Below are positions 38,905 through 47,103 of a stretch of DNA of 64,000 bases, in pieces. Made by a program: the position numbers and the translations under genes. This DNA is from an uncultured Rhodospirillaceae bacterium. Lineage in GTDB: Bacteria; Pseudomonadota; Alphaproteobacteria; Azospirillales; Azospirillaceae. Position 1 is the stretch's first letter, and each line of letters begins with the position of its first letter. The notes beneath the pieces are model-generated. The model was given only the letters and a program-made list of their open reading frames with translations. It had not been told where the DNA came from and searched no databases. The stretch covers positions 124,001 to 188,000 of the forward strand of contig CALBDS010000042.1 of NCBI GenBank assembly GCA_937927415.1. Reading direction: 5' to 3'.

Positions 38905-39924
38905 ATGACCATGCGCCTGTCCCGCCGTTTGGCCTTTGCGTCCGTGACCGCCGTGGCCGTGGCCGTCGCCGGCTGGGGGGGCGCGTGGTTTGCCGCCGCC
39001 CGCACGGTGGAGCACGGGATTCGTGACTGGGCCGAAACGCAGCGGGCGCACGGGGTCGATGTCCGCTTTGCCGCCCTGACGATGGAGGGGTTCCCCTTTG
39101 CCGTGCGCGCGGTCGCCACCGACGGCGCCATCGCCACCCGCGCCGTGCAATGGCAGGGGACGAAGGTGGTGGCGGAGGCCGCGATCTGGTCCCCTTCGTC
39201 CATCGCTCTCACCCTGCCGGGTCCACAGCGGCTGACCATCGACAACGGCGCCGGTACCACGCGGCTGGAAGCCCCCGCCGGCCATGGCCGGGTGCTGCTG
39301 GGGGCCGATGGGCAGCCGGTGGATGCCACGCTGACCTTCGCCGATGTGACCGTCGCTCCGGCAGTACCCCATTCGGCCCCGGCGCGGGTGCGCACCCTGT
39401 CCCTGACCATGACCCAGCCCGGCCAGCCGCCGGTGGATCCCCAGGCAACCGGCCTGACCATGGCCCTGTCCGCCGACGGCATCACCCTGCCCCCGGAAGC
39501 GGCGGCACTGGGACCGGCCATGGAACGGGCGGAGGCCACCGTTCGCGTTCAGGGCCGCCCGCCCGCCCCCGAACCGGCCAGCCTGTCGGCGTGGAGCAAC
39601 AATGGGGGCACGGTGGAACTGGACCGTCTGGCGGTGAATTGGGGGCCGGTGCGGCTGTCGGTCAACGGCACCTTCGCCCTGGACCGGCAATTGCAGCCCG
39701 AAGCCGCCATGACCATGGAGGTGCGCGGGGCGCAGCAGGCGTTGACCGCGGTCAGCGCCATGCTGAAGCCCAAGGAGGTCAACATCGCCCGCACCGTTCT
39801 GGCGATGCTGTCCCGTCCGGCGGAAGATGGGGAGCCGGTCGTCACCGCCCCGGTCACCATCCAGTCGCGCGCCCTGTACGTCGGCCCCATGAAGGTGGCC
39901 GCCATGCCGGAGGTCGTTTGGTGA
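38905..39924 (+). CDS. DUF2125 family exported protein
   Basis: 339 residues with a signal peptide or N-terminal anchor (LAFASVTAVAVAVAGWGGAWFAAARTVEHGI). The pattern W-x-E-x-x-R-A-x-G and FPFAV matches the DUF2125 family, conserved in alphaproteobacteria and usually around 330-500 residues. The rest is repetitive beta-strand-rich sequence, suggesting an extended periplasmic protein attached to the inner membrane. Function unknown; I do not assign one. It is followed by strong hairpins and a convergent minus-strand unit. Confidence 0.8.
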   Translation: MTMRLSRRLAFASVTAVAVAVAGWGGAWFAAARTVEHGIRDWAETQRAHGVDVRFAALTMEGFPFAVRAVATDGAIATRAVQWQGTKVVAEAAIWSPSSIALTLPGPQRLTIDNGAGTTRLEAPAGHGRVLLGADGQPVDATLTFADVTVAPAVPHSAPARVRTLSLTMTQPGQPPVDPQATGLTMALSADGITLPPEAAALGPAMERAEATVRVQGRPPAPEPASLSAWSNNGGTVELDRLAVNWGPVRLSVNGTFALDRQLQPEAAMTMEVRGAQQALTAVSAMLKPKEVNIARTVLAMLSRPAEDGEPVVTAPVTIQSRALYVGPMKVAAMPEVVW

Positions 39925-39951
39925 TAAGCCCTTGGGTCCATTGGGCAACAT

Positions 39952-40010
39952 CCCAAACCCGTTTGGGGTGACCCCCATCCCCCCTATCTTTTTAAGGGGG
40001 GGATGGGGGT
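39952..40010. terminator. Two hairpins between convergent units
   Basis: CCCAAAC-cc-GTTTGGG is at 39952-39967. A stronger 14-bp stem pairs ACCCCCATCCCCCC (39971-39984) with 39997-40010, around a T-rich loop. It lies downstream of DUF2125 (plus) and of the aromatic unit (minus), and probably ends both. The stop codon of the possible small gene at 39992 falls in the loop. Confidence 0.7.
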
Positions 40011-40123
40011 ACGCCCGATAGGTATTGCAAGAACGGCACGTCCACCAGAAGGGTGAAGCCGTTGACCATCGCCAGAAGGCCCACCAGCGCGTCCACGTCG
40101 GCCCGCTGTTCAGGCGTCGCCAC
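39992..40123 (-). CDS. Possible 43-residue protein after tyrA
   Basis: A GTG start at 40123, eight bases after the tyrA stop codon, opens a frame of 43 codons ending TAA at 39994-39992. The product begins VATPEQRADVDALVGLLAM and continues with a hydrophobic centre and the end VPPSPP. Third positions are almost all G or C up to the hairpin, as in real genes here. A weak AGGG lies two bases before the start. It could be a genuine small protein, the remnant of a longer gene, or chance. Not recognised. Confidence 0.4.
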   Translation of the reverse strand: MATPEQRADVDALVGLLAMVNGFTLLVDVPFLQYLSGVPPSPP

Positions 40124-40131
40124 AGCCCTGG

Positions 40132-41022
40132 TCAGGCCTGTTTCGCATCGATGATGCTGCGGCGGATGGCACGGGTCTTGGTGAAAGTGTCGAACAGCAC
40201 GTCGCCTTCCCCCCAGCGGATGGCCCGCTGCAGCGCGGTGAGATCCTCGGTGAAACGCTGGAGGATTTCCAGCACGGCCTCACGGTTGTTGAGGAACACA
40301 TCGCGCCACATGGTGGGATCGGATGCGGCGATGCGGGTAAAGTCGCGGAAACCACCGGCGGAGAACTTGATGACCTCCGACTTGGTGTCCTCTTCCAGGT
40401 CCGACGCGGTGCCGACGATGGTATAAGCGATCAGATGCGGAAGGTGGGAGGTGATGGCCAGCACCCTGTCGTGGTGCGACGGTTCCATCAGCTCAACCTT
40501 GGAGCCAAATCGGCGCCACATCGCGGCAACCGCCTGTGCCGCCCCGTCGTCGCTGCCCGCGGGCGGGGTGACGATGGCCCAACGCCCGTCGAACAGGGTG
40601 GGGAATCCGGCCTCCGGCCCCGAATACTCGGTGCCGGCCACCGGATGGCCGGGGATGAAATGCACCCCCGGCGGAACGAAGGGGCCGACGTCCCGCACCA
40701 CCGCCTGCTTCACCGACCCGACGTCGGTCAGGATGGCGCCGGGCTTCAGGCTGGGGGCGATGCGTTCGGCCACCGGCCCGCAGGCGCCGACCGGCACGCA
40801 CAGCACCACCACATCGGCCCCCGCCACGGCGGCGGCCAGATCAGTGGTGACGCTGTCGGTGATGCCCAGTTTCCGCACCGTGTCACAGACGGCGGCGCTG
40901 ATGTCGCCGCCGCTCACGTATCGCGCCACCCCATAATACCGCAACGCCCGCGCCAGCGACGAGCCGATCAGCCCGAGGCCCAGAATGGCAACGCGGTCGA
41001 AAAGCGGATGTTCGGTGGTCAT
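40132..41022 (-). CDS. tyrA: Prephenate/arogenate dehydrogenase
   Basis: 296 residues. The N-terminal Rossmann fold is clear (VAILGLGLIGSSLARALR), followed by LTDVGSVKQAVV and HFIPGHPVAGTEYSGP, both typical TyrA motifs. The catalytic His is in HHDRVLAITSHLPH. The C-terminal helical dimer domain follows. It oxidises prephenate or arogenate with NAD(P)+ on the way to tyrosine. It is third in a unit with the chorismate mutase and the aminotransferase; the gap to hisC is 25 bases. No ACT domain is present. Confidence 0.95.
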   Translation of the reverse strand: MTTEHPLFDRVAILGLGLIGSSLARALRYYGVARYVSGGDISAAVCDTVRKLGITDSVTTDLAAAVAGADVVVLCVPVGACGPVAERIAPSLKPGAILTDVGSVKQAVVRDVGPFVPPGVHFIPGHPVAGTEYSGPEAGFPTLFDGRWAIVTPPAGSDDGAAQAVAAMWRRFGSKVELMEPSHHDRVLAITSHLPHLIAYTIVGTASDLEEDTKSEVIKFSAGGFRDFTRIAASDPTMWRDVFLNNREAVLEILQRFTEDLTALQRAIRWGEGDVLFDTFTKTRAIRRSIIDAKQA

Positions 41023-41047
41023 GATACGATGTCCGTCAAAAAGCGGT

Positions 41048-42139
41048 TCAGCTTTCCAGGAAAGCCTTCAAGGTATCGGTGACGGTGCGCATTTCATCGC
41101 CCGTCCCGATGGTGACGCGCAGGCAGGTGGGCAGGCCATAGGCCCCCATCTGCCGCACGAGGATGCCGCGGGCCTTGAGATACTGGCGCGCGGCTTCGGC
41201 GTCGTCCTTGCCCGGCGTCTGCCCGGCAAAGTCAACCAGCACGAAATTGGTCACGCTGTCGTGAACCGTCAGCCCCAGATCGCGCACCGCCTGGCAGAAC
41301 CACGCCCGCCATTGGGTGTTGTGGGCGCGGGAACGTTCCAGGAAATCGGTGTCGGCCAGCGCCGCCACCCCGGCGGCCTGCGCCGCGGCGGAGACGTTGA
41401 AGGGGCCGCGCACCCGGTTCAGCACGTCGGCGATGCCCGGCGGGCAATAGGCCCAGCCCAGACGCAAGGCGCCCAGCGCGAAGATCTTGGAGAAGGTGCG
41501 GGTCATCACCACGTTGGGGAACTTTTCCACCAGCTCGACGCCGGAGGAATAGTCGGGAGCGTCCACATATTCGGCATAGGCCGCGTCGATCACCAGCACC
41601 ACGTCGGACGGCAGCCCGGCGTGCAGCCGCGCCAGTTCCGCCGCCGTCAGATAGGTGCCCGTGGGGTTGTTGGGATTGGCCAGGAACACCATGCGGGTGC
41701 GCGGGGTCACATGGGCCAGCAGGGCGTCAACGTCCGCCTTCAGATCCTTTTCCGGGGCGGCCACCGGGGTCGCACCGCAGGCCTTGGCCGAAATCGGGTA
41801 CATCAGGAAGCCGTGGGCGCTGTACAGCACCTCGTCCCCCGGACCGACGTAGGAACGGGTCAGCAACCCGATCAGCTCGTCCGACCCCGAACCGCAGACC
41901 AGACGGTCGGCCGGCAGATTGAACCGCTGGGCCAGCGCCTGACGCAGTTCCGACGACCCGCCGTCGGGGTAGCGGTGGATGCTGCCCGCCAGACGGCCGT
42001 ACGCCTCCATGGCGCGGGGCGACGGCCCCAGAGCACCTTCGTTGGACGCCAGACGGATGCTGCCCTGAGCTTCGCCCCCCACATAGGCGGCGATGTCGAG
42101 GATGCCCGGACGGGGAGTCGGGCCGGGAGTCGTGGTCAT
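41048..42139 (-). CDS. hisC: Histidinol-phosphate/aromatic aminotransferase
   Basis: 363 residues, fold type I PLP enzyme. RLASNEGALGPSPRAMEAY starts the conserved core, LANPNNPTGTYL binds the cofactor, and the Schiff-base lysine is in TRTFSKIFALGALRLGWAY. Sequence class is HisC. Its position between the chorismate mutase gene and tyrA suggests that it transaminates aromatic keto acids (HisC2-like) as much as, or instead of, histidinol phosphate. No other histidine gene is in the window. Confidence 0.93.
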   Translation of the reverse strand: MTTTPGPTPRPGILDIAAYVGGEAQGSIRLASNEGALGPSPRAMEAYGRLAGSIHRYPDGGSSELRQALAQRFNLPADRLVCGSGSDELIGLLTRSYVGPGDEVLYSAHGFLMYPISAKACGATPVAAPEKDLKADVDALLAHVTPRTRMVFLANPNNPTGTYLTAAELARLHAGLPSDVVLVIDAAYAEYVDAPDYSSGVELVEKFPNVVMTRTFSKIFALGALRLGWAYCPPGIADVLNRVRGPFNVSAAAQAAGVAALADTDFLERSRAHNTQWRAWFCQAVRDLGLTVHDSVTNFVLVDFAGQTPGKDDAEAARQYLKARGILVRQMGAYGLPTCLRVTIGTGDEMRTVTDTLKAFLES

Positions 42140-42221
42140 GACGGATGGACCTTGCGCGATCAGACGGGAAATTGGGAAGAACCGTCGCCGGGAACGGACG
42201 GCGGGCAGGGTTTCGGGTGGA

Positions 42222-43097
42222 TCAGGGATGAAGGGTCAGCGGAACGGCGTAGCCGCCCATGACGTTGACCCGCACCGGCTGTTCCCCCATGCGCCCGATC
42301 AGATAGGACAGGCGCTGGTCGCCGGGGCCGACGAAATCGGCCACTTCCACCAGATGCAGCGAATGGCCGCTGGCTTCGCGGGCGTGCCACGTGCAGAAGC
42401 TGGTGGGCGGCAGCCCCGACACCTCCAGCATGTCCTTCAGCCGCCCGCGGCTGAGGTCGAAGCCCAGTTCGATGGCCAGCAGCGTGCGGTCGTCGCCGGT
42501 CGGCTCGTTCGGGCACAGGGCGATGGCCAGAGCATCGCGATTTTCCCCGCGGGCGTTGCCGCGCCCGGCAAAGGGCAGACGCGCCACCACCCGCGGCGTG
42601 CGCCCGTCCGACGACACCAGATAGCGCCACCACGGGTCCGCGTCGTCTTCGGCCGGATAGGGGACCACGCCCACGGTGGCCGTGCCCTCGCTGACCGCGC
42701 GCACGGCGGCCACCGGGGTGTTGACGGCGGTCATGGGCACGATGCTGCCGTAATGGTCACGGGCCACGTCCCAGAATCCGCGGCGATCCTCCGGCGCATA
42801 GACGGCGACGGCGAACGGCCCCTGCATCCGGGTGAAGGCGGTAATCATCTCCCGCCACATGCGGGCGATGACGGCGGGGGGAAGGCTGCCGCTGTGGCGG
42901 GCGATCAGCCGGCGCAAAATCACCGCCTCGCGTCCGGGGCGCAGGAAGATACCGTTGGTTCCGCCCGGCGTCTGCCCCTTGGCGGCGGCCACCTGATCCA
43001 CGATCTGGGCGCGGCGCATGATGAGATCGTGAATCGAATCATCGATCTGGTCGATGTCGCGGCGCAAATCGTCAAGGGCGGTGGTCGAGGGCTGCAT
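42222..43097 (-). CDS. Chorismate mutase with a divergent dehydratase-like domain
   Basis: 291 residues. Residues 1-95 are an AroQ-type chorismate mutase helix bundle (LDDLRRDIDQIDDSIHDLIMRRAQIVDQVAAAKG; LRPGREAVILRRL). The remaining 195 residues look like a periplasmic-binding-type fold related to prephenate dehydratase (FAVAVYAPEDRRGFWDVARDHYG; SEGTATVGVVPYPAED). The usual TRF motif of the dehydratase is not seen. Chorismate to prephenate conversion is expected; the dehydratase step is doubtful. It is first in the aromatic unit and divergent from metX. An ATG at 43097 near the chorismate mutase start is used. Confidence 0.85.
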   Translation of the reverse strand: MQPSTTALDDLRRDIDQIDDSIHDLIMRRAQIVDQVAAAKGQTPGGTNGIFLRPGREAVILRRLIARHSGSLPPAVIARMWREMITAFTRMQGPFAVAVYAPEDRRGFWDVARDHYGSIVPMTAVNTPVAAVRAVSEGTATVGVVPYPAEDDADPWWRYLVSSDGRTPRVVARLPFAGRGNARGENRDALAIALCPNEPTGDDRTLLAIELGFDLSRGRLKDMLEVSGLPPTSFCTWHAREASGHSLHLVEVADFVGPGDQRLSYLIGRMGEQPVRVNVMGGYAVPLTLHP

Positions 43098-43167
43098 GGG
43101 TAAAAAACCGTAACATCCGGATTCGCTTTAGGTGTAGTCCGCAACCCCGCCAAAATCAAAGAAAACG

Positions 43168-43197
43168 TTGACACCCCCGGCGACCGCTTTCTACCTA
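43168..43197 (+). promoter_or_regulatory. Possible sigma-70-type promoter for metX
   Basis: TTGACA (43168-43173) and TACCTA (43192-43197) are 18 bases apart; the start of transcription would be near 43204. This places the ATG at 43240 (or 43210) in the message and excludes the longer in-frame TTG at 43168 as a start. I searched this gap for a SAM-II-type riboswitch and saw none. Confidence 0.45.
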
Positions 43198-43239
43198 TAC
43201 CGTCCCGCTATGGTAGAGGCAGGAAAGAGCGCCCCGACG

Positions 43240-44469
43240 ATGCCTTCCTCAGACCCGGCCCTCCCCGCATCCCCCGCCCCCACGTCGTCCACCATCGACA
43301 CGGCCCGCCTGCCCGGCCACCGGGTTTTGCTGGGCACCGGCACGCCCTTGCAACTGGACAGCGGCGCGGAACTGGGGCCGTTCACCATCGCCTATCAGAC
43401 CTATGGCACGCTGAACGCCGACCGTTCCAACGCGGTGCTGATCTGCCATGCGCTGACCGGCGACCATTACGTGATCGACCGCCATCCGGTGACCGGCAAG
43501 GACGGCTGGTGGGGGCTGATGGTCGGCCCCGGCCGGCCGGTCGATACCGACCGCTATTTCGTCATCTGCTCCAACATCATCGGCGGCTGCATGGGATCGA
43601 CCGGGCCGATGGAAACCGATCCGTCCACCGGCGAGCCATACGGGCTGAACTTTCCCGTCATCACCATTCCCGACATGGTGCGGGCGCAGAAGATGCTGAT
43701 CGACCATCTGGGGATCCGGCAGCTTTTCTGCGTCATCGGCGGGTCGATGGGCGGGATGCAGGTGCTGGAATGGGCCTCCACCTACCCCGAGGCGGTGTTC
43801 TGCGCCGTTCCCATCGCCACCGCCTCGCGCCATTCGGCGCAGAACATCGCCTTTAACGAGGTCGGGCGGCAGGCGATCATGGCCGATCCCGATTGGAGCG
43901 GGGGCAAATACCAGCACCACGGCATCCGGCCCCACCGCGGGCTGGCGGTGGCGCGCATGGCCGCCCACATCACCTATCTGTCCGAACCGGCCCTGCACCG
44001 GAAGTTCGGGCGCAATCTGCAGAACCGCGACCGGGTGACCTACGGCTTCGACGCCGATTTTCAGGTGGAAAGCTATCTGCGCCACCAGGGCATCAGCTTT
44101 GTCGAGCGGTTCGACGCCAATTCCTATCTCTACATCACCCGCGCCATGGATTATTTCGATCTGGCACGCGACCATGGCGGCAGCCTCGCCAACGCCTTCC
44201 GCACCGCCGGCGGCACCGGCACGCCGGTCCGGTTCTGCGTCGTCAGCTTTTCCAGCGACTGGCTGTTCCCCACGTCGGAATCGCGGGCGGTGGTGCACGC
44301 GCTCAACGCCGTCGCCGCCAACGTCAGCTTCGTCGAGGTTCAGACCGACAAGGGTCATGATGCCTTTCTGCTGGACGAGCCGGGGTTCTATCAGGTCATC
44401 CACGGCTTCATCGACGGCTGCGCCGAACACCGCGGCCTGACCCCACGCCGCCGTTCCCAGCCCGCCTGA
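43240..44469 (+). CDS. metX: Homoserine O-acetyltransferase
   Basis: 409 residues from ATG 43240 (43210 possible, adding ten residues). Alpha/beta-hydrolase fold: the nucleophile Ser is in VIGGSMGGMQVLEW, and the Asp and His in FSSDWLFPTSES and TDKGHDAFLLDEP. The homoserine-binding segments are present (NIIGGCMGSTGP). It transfers an acetyl (or succinyl) group to homoserine as the first committed step of methionine synthesis. metW follows 18 bases downstream, the common alphaproteobacterial pair. Confidence 0.95.
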   Translation: MPSSDPALPASPAPTSSTIDTARLPGHRVLLGTGTPLQLDSGAELGPFTIAYQTYGTLNADRSNAVLICHALTGDHYVIDRHPVTGKDGWWGLMVGPGRPVDTDRYFVICSNIIGGCMGSTGPMETDPSTGEPYGLNFPVITIPDMVRAQKMLIDHLGIRQLFCVIGGSMGGMQVLEWASTYPEAVFCAVPIATASRHSAQNIAFNEVGRQAIMADPDWSGGKYQHHGIRPHRGLAVARMAAHITYLSEPALHRKFGRNLQNRDRVTYGFDADFQVESYLRHQGISFVERFDANSYLYITRAMDYFDLARDHGGSLANAFRTAGGTGTPVRFCVVSFSSDWLFPTSESRAVVHALNAVAANVSFVEVQTDKGHDAFLLDEPGFYQVIHGFIDGCAEHRGLTPRRRSQPA

Positions 44470-44487
44470 CCGTCACGGGTGCCCGCC

Positions 44488-45123
44488 ATGAGCCTTTCCC
44501 CCTCCCCCGCCGCCTCCGCCCGTGACATCCGCATCGACCTGCGCCTGATCGCCGACATGGTGGCGCCGGCCGCGCGGGTGCTGGATGTGGGGTGCGGCGA
44601 CGGCGCGCTGCTGTCCTATCTGGCCCGGGAAAAGGGGGTGGACGGGCGCGGCATCGAACTGGGTATGGACGGGGTGCACCGCTGCGTCAGCCAGGGGCTG
44701 TCGGTGATCCAGGGGGACGCGGAAACCGACCTGAAGGATTACCCGTCCGGCGCCTTCGACTATGTGATCCTCAGCCAGACCATCCAGGCCATGCGCGATC
44801 CGCGCGGGGTGCTGGACACCATGGTGCGCATCGGGCGGCGGGCCATCGTATCGCTGCCCAATTTCGGCTATTGGCCGATCCGGCTGCAGCTTCTGCTGCG
44901 CGGGCGGATGCCGGTGACCGACCGGCTGGGCTATCAGTGGTGGGAAACTCCCAACATCCACTTCTGCACCATCGCCGATTTCGTTGAATTGTGCGCGTCG
45001 ATGGGCATCACCATCGAAAAGACCGCCATTCTGAACAAGGCCGGGCACATCACCCGGCGGTCACCCACCGGGCTGGCCAACCTGCTGGGAGAACAGGGCG
45101 TGTTCCTTCTGCGCCGGGGATAA
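44488..45123 (+). CDS. metW: Methionine biosynthesis protein MetW
   Basis: 211 residues from ATG 44488 (a GTG at 44479 is the alternative). Methyltransferase-like Rossmann fold with VLDVGCGDGALLSYL, the MetW-specific GIELGMDGVHRCVSQGLSVIQGDAETDL, and FDYVILSQTIQAMRDP. MetW is required with MetX for efficient homoserine acylation in several bacteria. It closes the met unit. Confidence 0.93.
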   Translation: MSLSPSPAASARDIRIDLRLIADMVAPAARVLDVGCGDGALLSYLAREKGVDGRGIELGMDGVHRCVSQGLSVIQGDAETDLKDYPSGAFDYVILSQTIQAMRDPRGVLDTMVRIGRRAIVSLPNFGYWPIRLQLLLRGRMPVTDRLGYQWWETPNIHFCTIADFVELCASMGITIEKTAILNKAGHITRRSPTGLANLLGEQGVFLLRRG

Positions 45124-45190
45124 GGGCGCAACCTCTCTCCATCCCGGTCTGTTGGAGACATGAACCAACAGAACGAAGGGAGTGCCCGCC

Positions 45191-45628
45191 ATGACCGCCC
45201 CCCGCCGCAGCGCCGTGGCAGCACTGGTGCTGGCGCCGTTCGTGTTCGCCACCACCGCCATGGCGCAGCAGTCACCGCCGGCACCGTCCCCCGACGCGCC
45301 TTTGATGACCGCCCCCCGGCCCGAGGACCGCGCCACCACCCCGGCGGCCCCGCCGGCGCTCGACCCGCTGTCGGCACAGCCGTCGGACGCCACCTTGCCG
45401 CCGGTGACGGTGGCCGACGCCCGCCGGCTGATCGGGCGCACGGTGATGACCCAGGACGGCAAGGCCCAAGCGGTCATCCGCGACATCACCGCGCAGGGCG
45501 ACACCGTGACCGGCCTTGTGCTGACCGCCGCGGACGGACAAACGGTAACCGTTCCGCCCACGGCGCTGCGGGTGGGCAACGACGGCAGCCTGACCCTGGC
45601 AATGAGCGCCGGGGCGCTGGGGCAATGA
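45191..45628 (+). CDS. Exported PRC-barrel-like protein
   Basis: 145 residues from ATG 45191, with GAAGGGAG upstream. Signal peptide RRSAVAALVLAPFVFATTAMAQ, cleaved before QSPP. A Pro/Asp-rich linker follows, then a small domain like a PRC barrel (DARRLIGRTVMTQDGKAQAVIRDITAQGDTVTGLVL). Likely periplasmic; function unknown. The last seven codons (MSAGALGQ) lie in the first unit of a 23-base tandem repeat, and the stop codon is made by the second unit. Confidence 0.7.
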   Translation: MTAPRRSAVAALVLAPFVFATTAMAQQSPPAPSPDAPLMTAPRPEDRATTPAAPPALDPLSAQPSDATLPPVTVADARRLIGRTVMTQDGKAQAVIRDITAQGDTVTGLVLTAADGQTVTVPPTALRVGNDGSLTLAMSAGALGQ

Positions 45629-45693
45629 GCGCCGGGGCGCTGGGGCGATGACCGCCGGAGCGCTGGGGCGATGACCGCCGGGGCGCTGACGGC
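45602..45693. repeat. Four tandem units of 23 bases
   Basis: Units start at 45602, 45625, 45648 and 45671, each beginning ATGA(G/C)CGCCGG and ending GCGCTGGGGC; the last one breaks off near 45690. Units 1-2 share AGC and units 3-4 ACC after the ATG. Each contains the inverted pair AGCGCC/GGCGCT or a close variant. The period is not a multiple of three, so changes in copy number would shift the end of the PRC gene's frame relative to anything downstream. Confidence 0.85.
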
Positions 45694-45789
45694 AGCACAG
45701 GCGAACGAGGGAAAAATTCCCGAAAACGCAACCAGAAATTAACCAAACCTTCCTATAGTGCTCTCCTGGCCTGATTCGAGGAGACTGCT

Positions 45790-47004
45790 GTGGAACTGAG
45801 CGCGAAGACTGCGCAGGATATCTGCGACCATATGGCGCGGGAACTGGAGGTTACGGTTTCCTTTATGGGGGCGGGGGGCACCATCATCGCCTCGTCCGCG
45901 CGGGAGCGCATCGGCCAGACGCACGCCATCGCGGCGGAGATCATGGCCCGCCGCTCCGACGAGCGCCCGGTCACCCGTGACGAGGCCGCCCGCTCCGGCG
46001 GAGCCATGCGGGAAGGGTTCAACGCCGCCATCGACGTGGACGGCGAACGGGTGGCCAGCCTGGGCATCGCCGCCCCGTTGGATCAGGCCCGCCGCTACGC
46101 CCGCATCGGGCGGCAATGGGCCATTTCCATGCTGCGCGCCGAACGGGCCGAACAGCAACGCAACGGCCTGCTGCGCGACCTGTCGGTGCAGTTGGAACGG
46201 GACGTGGGCGCGGTGGTGACCGAGGCCGCCGATACCGTGCGCCAGTTGGAAAGCGGCATCGGTGCCGTGAAACGCGCCAACGGCGATTGCGTCCGTCAGG
46301 CGGCCGACGCCGCCCGCGCCTCCCAATCGGTGGATGAATCGGTGGGGATGGTGGCCTCGATGATCGACCAGTTGGCGGCCACCGCCGACCGCATCGCCGG
46401 CGACACCGCCAAGGCGCGTGAGATCAGCGCCTCGGCCACCGTCGATTCCGAACGCGCCACCACGGTGATGACCTCGCTGCGCACGGCGGCGGAACAGATC
46501 GCCAGCGTGGTGAAGCTCATCAACGCCATCGCCAGCCAGACCAACCTTTTGGCGCTGAACGCCACCATCGAAGCCGCCCGCGCGGGCGAAGCGGGCCGCG
46601 GCTTCGCCGTGGTCGCCAACGAGGTGAAAGCCCTGTCGCGCCAGACCGCCGACGCCACCAAGCAGATCGCCGATCAGGTGGCGAACCTACAGCGGGAAAC
46701 CGCGGCGGTGGACGAGGCGCTGTCCAGCATCCACGGCACCATCCGCTCGATCCAGAGCATCAACGACACGGTGGCCGGCGTCATCACCGAACAGACCCAT
46801 CTGGCCGGCGACGTGTCCAACCGCCTTGACCGCACCCGGCAGGAGGTCGGAACCGCCGAGCGCAGCATCAAGGCCGCCGAACGCGCGGTGACGGAAATGA
46901 CCTCCACCCTGGACGGTCTGTCCGGCCCGATGCAGACCCTGAACGGGCGTGTCGGTGGGCTGAACGACCGCGTGCGCTCGGTTCTGGGCACGCTGAGGAA
47001 GTAA
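45790..47004 (+). CDS. Soluble chemoreceptor with a sugar-diacid-type domain
   Basis: 404 residues, GTG start with GAGGAGA upstream. Residues 1-110 match the putative sugar diacid recognition domain of CdaR regulators (LSAKTAQDICDHMARELEVTVSFMGAGGTIIASSARERIGQTH). The remainder is a methyl-accepting signalling domain with tip ASQTNLLALNATIEAARAGEAG. There is no membrane segment, so the receptor is cytoplasmic and should read an internal metabolite. Coiled-coil helices run on both sides of the tip. No other che gene is near. A diacid domain on a chemoreceptor is not common. Confidence 0.85.
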   Translation: MELSAKTAQDICDHMARELEVTVSFMGAGGTIIASSARERIGQTHAIAAEIMARRSDERPVTRDEAARSGGAMREGFNAAIDVDGERVASLGIAAPLDQARRYARIGRQWAISMLRAERAEQQRNGLLRDLSVQLERDVGAVVTEAADTVRQLESGIGAVKRANGDCVRQAADAARASQSVDESVGMVASMIDQLAATADRIAGDTAKAREISASATVDSERATTVMTSLRTAAEQIASVVKLINAIASQTNLLALNATIEAARAGEAGRGFAVVANEVKALSRQTADATKQIADQVANLQRETAAVDEALSSIHGTIRSIQSINDTVAGVITEQTHLAGDVSNRLDRTRQEVGTAERSIKAAERAVTEMTSTLDGLSGPMQTLNGRVGGLNDRVRSVLGTLRK

Positions 47005-47014
47005 ATTCCTCCGA

Positions 47015-47050
47015 GGTAGCAATCAGAGTTTGTGGATTTTGATTGCTGCC
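47015..47050 (+). terminator. Possible terminator after the receptor gene
   Basis: GGTAGCAATC (47015-47024) pairs with GATTGCTGCC (47041-47050), one G-U pair included, around a 16-base loop. TTAATCT follows. It lies between the receptor and the lipoprotein gene. The large loop and short T-run make this a weak call. Confidence 0.4.
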
Positions 47051-47103
47051 TTAATCTGGTGCACAAATTACGTCTTACGCACTGATTGAGAGGAGAGAAG
47101 CCT

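Noticed and set aside
43098..43239. SAM-II type riboswitch before metX
   Set aside because: The expected stem and conserved A-rich segments are not seen; a plain promoter fits better.
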